DNA from: Candidatus Aminicenantota bacterium
GTDB lineage: Bacteria > Acidobacteriota > Aminicenantia > UBA2199
Length of the DNA: 11,033 bases
Direction: 5' to 3'
Assembly: GCA_030639705.1 (NCBI GenBank)
Contig: DAOWKX010000102.1
Coordinates: forward strand, 1 to 11,033
The notes beneath the pieces were generated by a model. That model was not told where the DNA came from, ran no database searches, and saw only the letters and a program-made list of their open reading frames with translations. Both the position numbers and the translations under genes were made by a program. Shown piece after piece: positions 1 to 7,387 of this stretch. The first letter of the stretch is position 1. Each line of letters begins with the position of its first letter.

Positions 1-441
1 ACTTCTACGAAAGAATCAATCGCTTTAAATTCCAAAAAAGGTCCGGCGGTTATCATTTCAGCCAGCGGTATGGCAGAGAACGGAAGGATTCTTCATCACT
101 TAAAAAATAATATTGAAAATCCTGCCAATATCATTGGCATAGTGGGTTTTATGGCAGAGAATACCCTGGGCCGTAAACTGGTGGAACGGCAAAAAGAAGT
201 GAAAATTTTCGGAAAAATGTACAAAGTGAATGCGGAAATACACACACTCAACGCCTTTTCAGGTCATGCGGATTACCAGGAAATCATCAAATGGCTTTTC
301 CGGCATGATCTAAGCCGGTTAAAGAAAATATTCCTGGTCCATGGTGAAGAAAAAGCCCTTCACAGCCTGAAATCCAGACTGAGTTCTGCCGGAATAAAGG
401 ATGTGGAAATCACCGACTATAATCAAATCTATAATTTATAG
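1..441 (+). CDS. Beta-CASP metallo-beta-lactamase-fold RNase/hydrolase, C-terminal part (5' end outside window)
   Basis: The reading frame is open from base 1 to the TAG... stop region ending at 441, giving 146 visible residues; the start lies upstream of the window. The visible part carries the beta-CASP signature. A PAVIISASGM segment (about visible residues 15-24) is followed by GR and HH. FSGHAD (86-91) matches beta-CASP motif B, and IFLVHGEEKAL (110-120) matches motif C as seen in CPSF73-like and bacterial RNase J/YsaJ-like proteins. Family members are cytoplasmic zinc-dependent nucleases acting on RNA, with the catalytic metal site mostly in the N-terminal lactamase half, which cannot be seen here. 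The family assignment is firm. The substrate, and whether it is an RNA exonuclease, endonuclease or another hydrolase, cannot be decided from this fragment. No convincing terminator hairpin follows it. Confidence 0.9.
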   Translation, partial: TSTKESIALNSKKGPAVIISASGMAENGRILHHLKNNIENPANIIGIVGFMAENTLGRKLVERQKEVKIFGKMYKVNAEIHTLNAFSGHADYQEIIKWLFRHDLSRLKKIFLVHGEEKALHSLKSRLSSAGIKDVEITDYNQIYNL

Positions 442-544
442 AAAAATCATACTCGCATAGATATCGAGACAAAAGAGAATAACTGGCATCAATTAAACTG
501 AATCCTCTATGGTTAAAAGTCCGATGGACCAGGTGATCAGTTCT

Positions 545-581
545 TTGAAAACTTGATATTTGCTTGATTATATAATATATT
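545..581 (+). promoter_or_regulatory. Probable sigma70-type promoter for the pilT-alaS cluster
   Basis: The gap before the PilT-like gene contains TTGATA (553-558), then 17 bp, then TATATT (576-581). Alternative pairings use TTGAAA (545-550) or a perfect TATAAT (571-576) with non-optimal spacers, so the exact elements are ambiguous. The A/T-rich run and its location 28-60 bp before the start codon favour a promoter here. It would be the only clear promoter-like sequence before the three overlapping genes pilT, alaS and the lytic transglycosylase. Confidence 0.5.
552..568 (+). repeat. Direct repeat CTTGAT x2, 11 bp apart
   Basis: CTTGAT occurs at 552-557 and again at 563-568, an 11-bp period close to one helical turn. 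It overlaps the proposed -35 region. Such phasing is compatible with a regulator binding site, but short A/T-rich repeats also arise by chance. Confidence 0.35.
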
Positions 582-587
582 ATATAA
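568..587. repeat. Perfect 20-bp A/T-only palindrome over the -10 region
   Basis: Every base from 568 to 587 pairs with its partner across the centre between 577 and 578 (half-site TTATATAATA). It contains TATAAT and overlaps the candidate -10 element upstream of the PilT-like gene. It could be an operator, an easily melted promoter core, or simply low-complexity sequence. A matching perfect palindrome is not seen before the other genes. Confidence 0.5.
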
Positions 588-608
588 GAGAATTGCAGGA
601 GAACTAAA

Positions 609-1805
609 ATGAACATTGATGATCTTCTAAAAATAGCTGTAGAAAGGGAGGCATCTGATTTACACCTCAAGGTGGGAAATCATCCAGTCCTGAGATTAAA
701 CGGTAAACTGCATCCCCTGGTGGAATTAAAACGGCTAATGCAGGAAGATACCATTGCCATGTCTTTTTCAATCATGAACGCCCAACAAAAGGATAAATTC
801 AAAAAAGAACACGAAATCGATATGGCTCACAGTGTACCGGGATTGGGGCGATTCAGATGCAATGTCTTTCACCAGAGGGGAGCAATGGGGATGGTTCTAA
901 GGGTTATCCCCACCCAGGTAAAAAACATAGGGGATTTAAACTTACCTCTGGTACTGGAGAAAATAGCCGATGAACGAAGAGGCATGGTACTGGTGACCGG
1001 AACAACCGGCAGCGGCAAATCAACCACTCTGGCTGCCATGATCGATCACATCAACACCCATAGGATTGAACATATCATTACCATAGAGGATCCCATCGAA
1101 TACCTGCACCGGGATAAAAAAAGTATTTTGAACCAGAGAGAAGTCGGCCAGGATACCAATAATTTTACAACCGCATTAAGGAGTGCCCTGAGAGAAGACC
1201 CTGATGTTATTTTAGTGGGGGAAATGAGAGATTTGGAAACCATTGAAACGGCATTGCTCGCCGCAGAAACCGGCCATATGTTGCTCTCAACCCTTCATAC
1301 CCTGGATGCACCAGAAACCATTAACCGAATCATATCCATGTTTCCTCCCCATCATCAGAAACAGATCAGAATACAATTAGCAGCTGTTCTGAAAGCCGTT
1401 ATATCCATGAGACTCATACCGCGTTCGGATAAAAAAGGGAGGGTTCCTGCTGTTGAAATATTAGTCAACACACCCTTTATTCAGGATTGTATCACGATAC
1501 CCGAGAAGACAAAGCTAATTAAAGAAGCGATTACCCAGGGGGTATCTCAATACGGAATGCAAACCTTCGACCAATCGCTATTCTTTCTTTATGAAAAGAG
1601 ATTTATCAGTTATGATGAAGCCTTAAAATGGGCATCCAATCCCGATGAGTTTAAACTCAAAAAAATCGGAATACAATCCACCAAAGATATGTCGCAACAA
1701 GAAATTGAAAAAAGGATGTCGGAAATCGGGGAATCCAATGAATCAAAGAACGGTATGGATTCGGATTTAAAGGATCATAATTTACTGGATATTGACAATC
1801 TATGA
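609..1805 (+). CDS. pilT: PilT/PilU-type type IV pilus retraction ATPase
   Basis: This is a hexameric secretion-ATPase-family motor (398 aa) expected at the cytoplasmic base of a type IV pilus, powering pilus retraction and twitching. The N-terminal SDLHLKVGNHP motif (residues 16-26) is typical of PilT/PilU. Walker A is GTTGSGKST (131-139). The Asp box carries EDPIE (160-164), Walker B is DVILVGEMRD (199-208) with Glu205, and the His box is TLHT (228-231). The C-terminal VNTPFIQD/IKEAI/GMQTFDQSLF pattern leans towards PilU rather than classical PilT, which usually shows an AIRNLIRE-like helix. An AGGAGA ribosome site at 597-602 supports the ATG at 609. The last 40 or so residues (from about 357) form a hydrophilic acidic tail beyond the usual family end. 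The gene overlaps alaS by 4 bp, and no other pilus genes are visible nearby. The symbol is family-level. Confidence 0.93.
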   Translation: MNIDDLLKIAVEREASDLHLKVGNHPVLRLNGKLHPLVELKRLMQEDTIAMSFSIMNAQQKDKFKKEHEIDMAHSVPGLGRFRCNVFHQRGAMGMVLRVIPTQVKNIGDLNLPLVLEKIADERRGMVLVTGTTGSGKSTTLAAMIDHINTHRIEHIITIEDPIEYLHRDKKSILNQREVGQDTNNFTTALRSALREDPDVILVGEMRDLETIETALLAAETGHMLLSTLHTLDAPETINRIISMFPPHHQKQIRIQLAAVLKAVISMRLIPRSDKKGRVPAVEILVNTPFIQDCITIPEKTKLIKEAITQGVSQYGMQTFDQSLFFLYEKRFISYDEALKWASNPDEFKLKKIGIQSTKDMSQQEIEKRMSEIGESNESKNGMDSDLKDHNLLDIDNL

Positions 1806-4447
1806 AGCATTCAGAAATAAGAGAAATCTTTTTCTCTTATTTTAGCAAAAAAAAACATTATAAGGTTTTATCCTCACCCTTGATTCCCGCCAAGGATCCG
1901 ACACTACTATTTGCTAACGCTGGAATGAATCAATTTAAAGATGTTTTCCTCGAACAAGACATCCGTGAATATAAGAGAGCTGTCAGTATTCAGAAATGTA
2001 TGCGCGTGTCCGGAAAACACAATGATTTTGATGAGGTGGGAAAAACCGAATACCATCACACTTTTTTCGAAATGTTAGGAAATTTTTCTTTTGGCGACTA
2101 TTTTAAAGAAAAAGCAATCGAATATGCCTGGGAACTATTAACCCAATATTATAAATTCAAGCCAGAAAAACTATGGGTTTCTGTCTTCATAGAGGATGAT
2201 GACGCTTTCCAAATCTGGGAACAAAAAATCGGTGTCCCCGCCAAAAAAATTATCCGGTTAGATGAAAAAAACAATTTCTGGCAAATGGGCGAAACCGGAC
2301 CCTGCGGACCCTGTTCCGAGATTCATTTTGATAAAGGAGAGTCATACGGCACGGCAAACCTCATGGAGAATGACAAACGATTTGTAGAAATTTGGAATCT
2401 GGTTTTCATGCAATACAATAAGGATAAAGAAGGGAAACTCCATCCACTATCAGAGCCCTCCATTGATACTGGAATGGGAATGGAAAGATTGACCTCGCTA
2501 CTCCAAGATGTTGACAGCAACTATCAAACCGATCTCTTTAAACCCATCATTGATTATATTGCTGAACTGTCCTCTGTAGATCCGGACAATAATCAAAATC
2601 AGGTTGATTTAAAAGTGATTGCCGACCATATAAGAGCCCTGTCATTTTTAATTTCGGATGGGGTTCTGCCGGCAAATGACGGACGCGGATATGTCTTGAG
2701 AAGGCTTTTGAGACGAGCATCCAAACATGGGAAATCCCTCGGATTCACAAAACCGTTCCTATATAAAATAAGCACAAAAGTAGTGGATATCATGAAGGGT
2801 GTTTACCCTGAACTGGAATATAATCGGGATTTTATATCCGAAGTGGTCATTTCAGAAGAAGAGAGATTCAACCGAACACTTGTGAGCGGACTGAAGCGAT
2901 TCGAAGAAATTCTCAATAAAGCCCTGGAAGCTGAACAAAAAATCATTCCGGGTAAAGATCTTTTCACCCTTTCAGACACCTATGGGTTTCCACTTGACTT
3001 TGCCATTGACCTGGCCACTGAAAAAAATATCTCAATCGATCACCAGGGATTTCAGAAAGATCTGGAAACCCAGAGGGAAAAATCAAGGCTGGATTTAAGC
3101 AAAAAGAAAAAAACCAGTCAACACTTCGAAAATATAGAAAAATATAAAACAGAATTCACCGGCTACGACAATCTGATGGAAGAGGTTAGTTTAATAGCCA
3201 TCTACACAGCCACAACCGCTCATGATCGCTACAGAGAAGTCCATGAAGTTAAAAAAAGCGAAAAATCACCATTCAAGGACCTTATTCTGGTGTTTAACAA
3301 AACACCTTTTTATCCAGAATCAGGTGGCCAAATCGGTGATTCTGGAATTGGAAAAAATGAAAATGTATACCTTGAAATATCCGATACTCAAAAACATCCT
3401 GCCGGTGCGATTATTCATCTGGCCCAGCTAAAAAAAGGAACATTAAAACCAGGTGACAGGCTGGTCTTATCGGTTAACCGGGAAAAAAGGCAAAACACCG
3501 TTATCCACCATTCTGCCACTCACCTGCTCCATTATGCATTGAGAGAAGTATTGGGACTTCATGTGAAACAGGCTGGTTCATATGTGGGCCCTGACAAACT
3601 CAGGTTCGATTTCACCCATTTTAAACCACTCAATGAAACAGAACAAAAAAAAATTGAAGAAATAGTAAATCTGAAAATCAGAGAAAACCTGTCAACGGAA
3701 TCTGACCATATGAATTATGAAGCCGCCATTGAGGAAGGAGCCATTGCCCTTTTTCAGGAAAAATATTCGGATCAGGTAAGGGTTATTTCAATGGGAAATT
3801 TTTCAAAAGAATTATGTGGCGGAACCCATGTGCAGCGATCAGGTGAAATCGGACTTTTTAAAATACTATCCGAATCATCCATCTCATCTGGAATTAGACG
3901 AATCGAAGCTATCGGAGGTGAAACCGCATTTCTTCACCTCCAGAAAAGCTCAGAAATTTTAAACAAAATCCAACACTATTTCGGTCAACAACAGAATATG
4001 ATATTTGAATTCTTAGTCGAAATGGACAAAACCTCAAGAGAAAAAGAAAAGCAAATCAGAAAAACCGATGAAGCTGATCAAAAAAAGAGTTCATTTAAAA
4101 TGATCAACGAAGGGATTTCAATCAATAATGTTCAGACTGTGATCGAATATATTGACGATTCCAGCCGGAACCAATTAAGGTCTCTGGCAGATGAAATAAA
4201 AAACAAAAACAAAGGCATTTCAATCCTGTTATCCAACATAAACGGAAAGTCAGCCATCATTGTTTCTGTGTTTAAGACACTAACTAATCAGCTGGACGCT
4301 CGTATTATTGTAAAAGAAATTGCCCGGCTGGTTGATGGAAACGGAGGAGGAAGACCGGATTTTGCCCAAGCCGGAGGAAAACCCATAAAAAACATTCCTC
4401 ATTTCAAAAATGATATTTCCGAAATATTAAAAAAACACCTGACATGA
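1802..4447 (+). CDS. alaS: Alanyl-tRNA synthetase
   Basis: The gene encodes AlaRS (881 aa, close to the roughly 875 aa of E. coli), the cytoplasmic class II enzyme that charges tRNA-Ala and hydrolyses mischarged Ser/Gly-tRNA. The aminoacylation core shows GKHNDFDEVGK (71-81), HHTFFEMLGNFSFGDYF starting at 85, GETGPCGPCSEIH (163-175) and the motif-3 segment TGMGMERL (223-230). The editing domain keeps all four metal ligands: HSATH gives His570 and His574, and CGGTH gives Cys672 and His676. The C-Ala domain ends with GNGGGRPDFAQAGGK (846-860). Nothing appears truncated. The ATG overlaps the stop of the PilT-like gene (ATGA, 1802-1805) and lacks a strong Shine-Dalgarno sequence, so translational coupling is likely. 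Its own stop overlaps the next gene in the same way. Confidence 0.99.
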   Translation: MKHSEIREIFFSYFSKKKHYKVLSSPLIPAKDPTLLFANAGMNQFKDVFLEQDIREYKRAVSIQKCMRVSGKHNDFDEVGKTEYHHTFFEMLGNFSFGDYFKEKAIEYAWELLTQYYKFKPEKLWVSVFIEDDDAFQIWEQKIGVPAKKIIRLDEKNNFWQMGETGPCGPCSEIHFDKGESYGTANLMENDKRFVEIWNLVFMQYNKDKEGKLHPLSEPSIDTGMGMERLTSLLQDVDSNYQTDLFKPIIDYIAELSSVDPDNNQNQVDLKVIADHIRALSFLISDGVLPANDGRGYVLRRLLRRASKHGKSLGFTKPFLYKISTKVVDIMKGVYPELEYNRDFISEVVISEEERFNRTLVSGLKRFEEILNKALEAEQKIIPGKDLFTLSDTYGFPLDFAIDLATEKNISIDHQGFQKDLETQREKSRLDLSKKKKTSQHFENIEKYKTEFTGYDNLMEEVSLIAIYTATTAHDRYREVHEVKKSEKSPFKDLILVFNKTPFYPESGGQIGDSGIGKNENVYLEISDTQKHPAGAIIHLAQLKKGTLKPGDRLVLSVNREKRQNTVIHHSATHLLHYALREVLGLHVKQAGSYVGPDKLRFDFTHFKPLNETEQKKIEEIVNLKIRENLSTESDHMNYEAAIEEGAIALFQEKYSDQVRVISMGNFSKELCGGTHVQRSGEIGLFKILSESSISSGIRRIEAIGGETAFLHLQKSSEILNKIQHYFGQQQNMIFEFLVEMDKTSREKEKQIRKTDEADQKKSSFKMINEGISINNVQTVIEYIDDSSRNQLRSLADEIKNKNKGISILLSNINGKSAIIVSVFKTLTNQLDARIIVKEIARLVDGNGGGRPDFAQAGGKPIKNIPHFKNDISEILKKHLT

Positions 4448-5118
4448 AAATCAAGACGGTACTGATTTTAGGATTACTCGTAATTATATGCTTGAATGCA
4501 GAAATCATTGTAAAGCAAGATGAAAACGGTAAAATAACGGTCACCAACAAATCCTCTGGTTACGCCAACCAAAAAAAAGTCTCATTTAAAAACAAAACCT
4601 ATTCCCAGCCCATCCCCTATATCTACCTATTAAAAATAAAGCGTCTGGCCAAAAAATATCAGCTCAGAGAAGATTTAATCATTTCAGTTGTGAGAGCCGA
4701 ATCCAGTTTCAATCCCTATGCAATTTCCAAAAAAGGAGCCATCGGGCTTATGCAGCTAATGCCGGAAACAGCCCGAAAATATGGAGTAAAAAACAGGTTT
4801 AATGTCGATGATAATCTGGAAGCGGGGATAAAGCATCTCAAATTTCTTTATTCAAAATTCAACCAGAATCTTCCTCTTACCCTGGCAGCCTACAATGCCG
4901 GAGAAGAAGCGATACGGTCATACAAAGGGATCCCTCCGTTTCGGGAAACCAGAAACTATATCAAACGGGCCATGAAGTACATGGGATTCAATTACACTAA
5001 CTATTTAAAACCAAAACCCCGGAAAAAGTTATATAAATATACTACCAAAGAAGGCCGTATAGTCATTACCGATTCGCCCCCGGCAAAATCAAAGGGTACA
5101 GTTGAAGTATTGGATTAG
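4444..5118 (+). CDS. Periplasmic lytic transglycosylase (SLT domain) with flanking DUF4124-like motifs
   Basis: This 224-aa exported protein is predicted to cleave peptidoglycan glycan strands, forming 1,6-anhydroMurNAc ends. A hydrophobic signal segment (residues about 4-18) is followed by a likely cleavage near Asn18-Ala19/Glu20. The Slt70-like domain runs from about 58 to 182, with RAESSFNP (catalytic Glu86), AIGLMQLMP (99-107) and AAYNAG (148-153). On either side sit similar short segments, IIVKQDENGKITVTNKSS (21-38) and LYKYTTKEGRIVITDSPP (196-213). Both fit the DUF4124 beta-hairpin pattern of alternating residues around a D/E-G-K/R-I turn. The start overlaps alaS (ATGA at 4444-4447) with no clear ribosome site, suggesting translation coupled to alaS. 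The SLT assignment is secure and the paired-motif reading is my interpretation. A dedicated versus housekeeping role (for example making room for pili) is unknown. Confidence 0.93.
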   Translation: MKIKTVLILGLLVIICLNAEIIVKQDENGKITVTNKSSGYANQKKVSFKNKTYSQPIPYIYLLKIKRLAKKYQLREDLIISVVRAESSFNPYAISKKGAIGLMQLMPETARKYGVKNRFNVDDNLEAGIKHLKFLYSKFNQNLPLTLAAYNAGEEAIRSYKGIPPFRETRNYIKRAMKYMGFNYTNYLKPKPRKKLYKYTTKEGRIVITDSPPAKSKGTVEVLD

Positions 5119-5132
5119 GTACTTAGTAAACG

Positions 5133-5216
5133 ATGAAAGAAATTAAATCAGTTAAAAAAAGTATATTACTGGAGGGGGGATTTGAGGGAAAAAAAATCTA
5201 CAGGAGTATCCCATGA
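5133..5216 (+). CDS. Candidate 27-residue small ORF coupled to the lipid kinase gene
   Basis: An ATG at 5133 opens a 27-codon frame starting MKEIKSVKKS, which ends at TGA 5214-5216. That stop overlaps the kinase start as ATGA. It fills almost the entire gap between the transglycosylase stop and the kinase gene, and has an in-frame TAA just upstream at 5127-5129. The product would be basic, hydrophilic and without a membrane segment. The frame has no good Shine-Dalgarno sequence, with only AGGT 13 bp upstream, and a frame of this length is not statistically remarkable. The stop/start overlap matches the style of the two preceding junctions, which is the main argument in favour. I do not recognise it; it may be a leader peptide or simply chance. 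Confidence 0.25.
   Translation: MKEIKSVKKSILLEGGFEGKKIYRSIP
5202..5206 (+). promoter_or_regulatory. Shine-Dalgarno AGGAG for the lipid kinase
   Basis: AGGAG sits 6 bp before the ATG at 5213 and fixes that start. A second purine-rich run, GGAGGGGGGA at 5171-5180, lies further upstream without a properly placed ATG and so is not needed to explain any recognised gene. Confidence 0.75.
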
Positions 5217-6145
5217 GCCTAAACAAAGTTCATGTAATTGTAAATCCCTTTTCCGCACGGGGTAAAACCGAAAAAAGATGGGGCAAAATAAAAGAAATTG
5301 TCAAATATTATTTCAAAGAATATAAATATATTTTTACAGAAAAACCCAAACAGGCCACCAAGATTGTACGAAAGCTTCTCATGGAGGGATTTGACCTGAT
5401 AATTGGAGTTGGCGGTGACGGAACATTAAACGAAATCACCAATGGTTTTTTTCAACAACACTCATTTGATACAATCAATGAGGATGCATCAATTGGAATC
5501 ATTCCATCCGGAACCGGGTCTGATTTTATCCGGTTCCTGAAGATTCCCCGGGAGTTTGAAAAATCAGTTGAATTAATTAAAAAATCAAAAACAAAAAAAA
5601 TAGATGTTGGTAAGATTACCTTTAACCCGGAGAGCAGAGATAAAAAATGTCAATTTTTCATTAATATTGCTGATTTTGGCCTGGGAGCTGAAGTGATTAA
5701 AAAATTAGCTAATATTCCCTCGATAAAAAGAGGACCTCTTGTATATTATAAAGGTCTCCTGTTGACACTAAAAAATTACAAAAGCAAATTGGTCAAAATA
5801 AAAATGGATGAATCTCAGGAGATTGAAGGAAAATTTTTAATCGGTGCTATTGCCAACGGAAGAATATTCGGAGGTGGAATGATGATCGCTCCAAATGCAG
5901 AACCTGATGATGGATTTTTTGATCTGGTATTGGTGGAAGACATGAAAAAGTTAGAGATAATATACAACATTCCTCATCTTTATAGAGGTACAATAGCAAA
6001 AAATCCCAAGGTATTCATCCACAGGGTAAAAAAGATAGAAATTTCTTCCGATGAAATCGTCAACATTGAATATGATGGTGAAATCGGCAGAACCCTTCCG
6101 GCAACCTTTGAAATAATAGAAAAAAAAATAAAATTAAGAATTTAA
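5213..6145 (+). CDS. Diacylglycerol kinase-family lipid kinase (DgkB/YegS/BmrU-like)
   Basis: This soluble or membrane-associated kinase (310 aa, the usual family length) is expected to transfer phosphate from a nucleotide to diacylglycerol or a related lipid at the inner leaflet. The catalytic N-terminal domain shows NPFSARGK (11-18), the nucleotide-binding GGDGTLNEITNG (67-78) and PSGTGSDF (98-105). The C-terminal beta-sandwich part includes ANGRIFGGGMMIAPNAEPDDG (starting at 214) and the acidic YDGE (287-290), as in YegS/DgkB proteins. All hallmark motifs are intact. No signal peptide or transmembrane helix is evident. It lies 94 bp after the transglycosylase gene and 45 bp before the TlpA-like lipoprotein gene, so it may be co-transcribed with both. 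The exact lipid (diacylglycerol, undecaprenol-like or sphingoid) cannot be read from the motifs. Confidence 0.93.
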   Translation: MSLNKVHVIVNPFSARGKTEKRWGKIKEIVKYYFKEYKYIFTEKPKQATKIVRKLLMEGFDLIIGVGGDGTLNEITNGFFQQHSFDTINEDASIGIIPSGTGSDFIRFLKIPREFEKSVELIKKSKTKKIDVGKITFNPESRDKKCQFFINIADFGLGAEVIKKLANIPSIKRGPLVYYKGLLLTLKNYKSKLVKIKMDESQEIEGKFLIGAIANGRIFGGGMMIAPNAEPDDGFFDLVLVEDMKKLEIIYNIPHLYRGTIAKNPKVFIHRVKKIEISSDEIVNIEYDGEIGRTLPATFEIIEKKIKLRI

Positions 6146-6180
6146 ACTTCTGTTTCAATTTAAAGATTGATGGATATTTC

Positions 6181-6186
6181 AGGAGG
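6181..6186 (+). promoter_or_regulatory. Shine-Dalgarno AGGAGG deciding the start of the TlpA-like lipoprotein
   Basis: A perfect AGGAGG lies 4 bp before ATG 6191. The frame is open further upstream to TTG 6167 and ATG 6170, but those starts have no ribosome site and would put eight polar residues before the lysines of the signal peptide. The 6191 start is therefore chosen. Confidence 0.85.
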
Positions 6187-6190
6187 AACA

Positions 6191-7372
6191 ATGAAAAAAA
6201 CATGGATATTGATTACACTGATAACTCTTCTGATGCTATCGTGTCAGACCTCTGAGGAAAAGGTTGACCTTACCACATTTTCAGAAATGTATAAAACCAT
6301 TCAACTGAAATTTAAAAAACAATTAAATCAACCAGATGTTAGAAAAAATTTTGTCAAAATTGTACAGGAAAAAAATGAAGAACTGGAGAAATTATTAAAG
6401 AGAAGCAAAGCGGTCCCTTACAGTGAGGAGCGTGAAATCATAAAAAGCAAAATTTTTATTCATTTACGGCAATATGAAAAAGCAGAAGGAATTATAAATC
6501 CGGTTCTCTTCACAAAAACCGGATTTATCAATGAGGCAAAATTAGTGAAAATCCAAATTCTCCTAGCCCGGCAAAAAAGTGATAAAGCCCTGAATATATT
6601 CAGGGAGATAGAATCCGAAGTAAAAAGGGATCAAGATTTCTTTTCCACATGTCTGTACTTTGCCTTAAAAGGAAAAGATATAATGGTGAGAGAGGAATAC
6701 TGTAATAAAATTCTCAATGCCAAGGACCTGCCTGCTGAATTCAACATTTTCAAGGCCCGAATATATTCCAGCCTGGCTGCTGTGGCCTATAGAAAAAATG
6801 AGCTGTATCAATCAAAAATTCTTATGAAAAAAGCGATTACAATGGCAAGTAATCCCATGGAGAAGCATATGTTCACATCCCGGTTGTCGCAACTTGAACT
6901 CATTGGGAAACCGGCCCCCTCTCTATCTGCGGAAACCTGGCTCAACTCGCCCGCTCTTTCATTGAATAACCTGAAAGGTAAATTAATTATCATTGATTTC
7001 TGGGCTACCTGGTGTACACCCTGCCGGGATACCATACCTCTTATGGTTGAACTATATCAAAAATACAGCCGTAAAAATTTGATTATTATTGGCTTTACAA
7101 AATTATACGGAATGTATCGGGATGGAATTGAAAATCGGAATGAAGTGGATAAAGCAGAAGAAATTTCGCTTATTAAAAAATTTGTCAGCCGACAAAAAAT
7201 TCCCTATCCTATAGCCATATCCGATGAAGGTCAGGATCACATGAAATATTTTGTCACCGGTATTCCTGCAATAGTGTTCATAAACACATCTGGCAATATC
7301 GCCCATATCCAGCTGGGTTCCTCCGAGCCAGAACAGCTAAGGGAAAAAATCAAAGAACTCATGGAAAACTAA
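6191..7372 (+). CDS. TlpA-like thioredoxin-fold lipoprotein with N-terminal helical domain
   Basis: This 393-aa envelope protein starts MKKTWILITL and has a lipoprotein-type signal ending LLMLSC, making Cys18 the probable lipidated residue; the lipobox is slightly unusual (M-L-S-C). Residues about 25-235 look alpha-helical and charged, with repeated pairs of helices resembling a TPR-like scaffold, though no repeat consensus is strict. The C-terminal TlpA/ResA-type domain begins near GKPAPSLSAETW. It contains FWATWCTPC (redox Cys275 and Cys278), a typical insertion before GFTKLYG, and the cis-proline loop GIPA (Pro359). It is expected to reduce or otherwise exchange thiols of exported proteins on the periplasmic side. 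The partner and redox direction are not visible, and no DsbD/CcdA-type transporter gene is nearby. A thioredoxin gene follows after 15 bp, suggesting one transcript. Confidence 0.88.
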   Translation: MKKTWILITLITLLMLSCQTSEEKVDLTTFSEMYKTIQLKFKKQLNQPDVRKNFVKIVQEKNEELEKLLKRSKAVPYSEEREIIKSKIFIHLRQYEKAEGIINPVLFTKTGFINEAKLVKIQILLARQKSDKALNIFREIESEVKRDQDFFSTCLYFALKGKDIMVREEYCNKILNAKDLPAEFNIFKARIYSSLAAVAYRKNELYQSKILMKKAITMASNPMEKHMFTSRLSQLELIGKPAPSLSAETWLNSPALSLNNLKGKLIIIDFWATWCTPCRDTIPLMVELYQKYSRKNLIIIGFTKLYGMYRDGIENRNEVDKAEEISLIKKFVSRQKIPYPIAISDEGQDHMKYFVTGIPAIVFINTSGNIAHIQLGSSEPEQLREKIKELMEN

Positions 7373-7387
7373 AAAAACAAAGAGGTC

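Noticed and set aside
442..500. Terminator after the beta-CASP gene
   Set aside because: Only 4-bp stems such as CTCG/CGAG and GTCC/GGAC are visible, with no following T-run.
509..556. 15-codon plus-strand frame starting ATGGTTAAAAGT in the gap before the pilus ATPase
   Set aside because: It is very short and has no ribosome site, and it ends inside the proposed -35 region.
410..670. 86-codon minus-strand frame across the promoter gap
   Set aside because: It overlaps the ends of two well-supported genes on the other strand, has no recognisable motifs, and crosses the promoter-like region.
6167..6190. Upstream TTG/ATG starts for the TlpA-like lipoprotein
   Set aside because: They lack a ribosome site and would push the signal peptide inward; AGGAGG is placed for ATG 6191.
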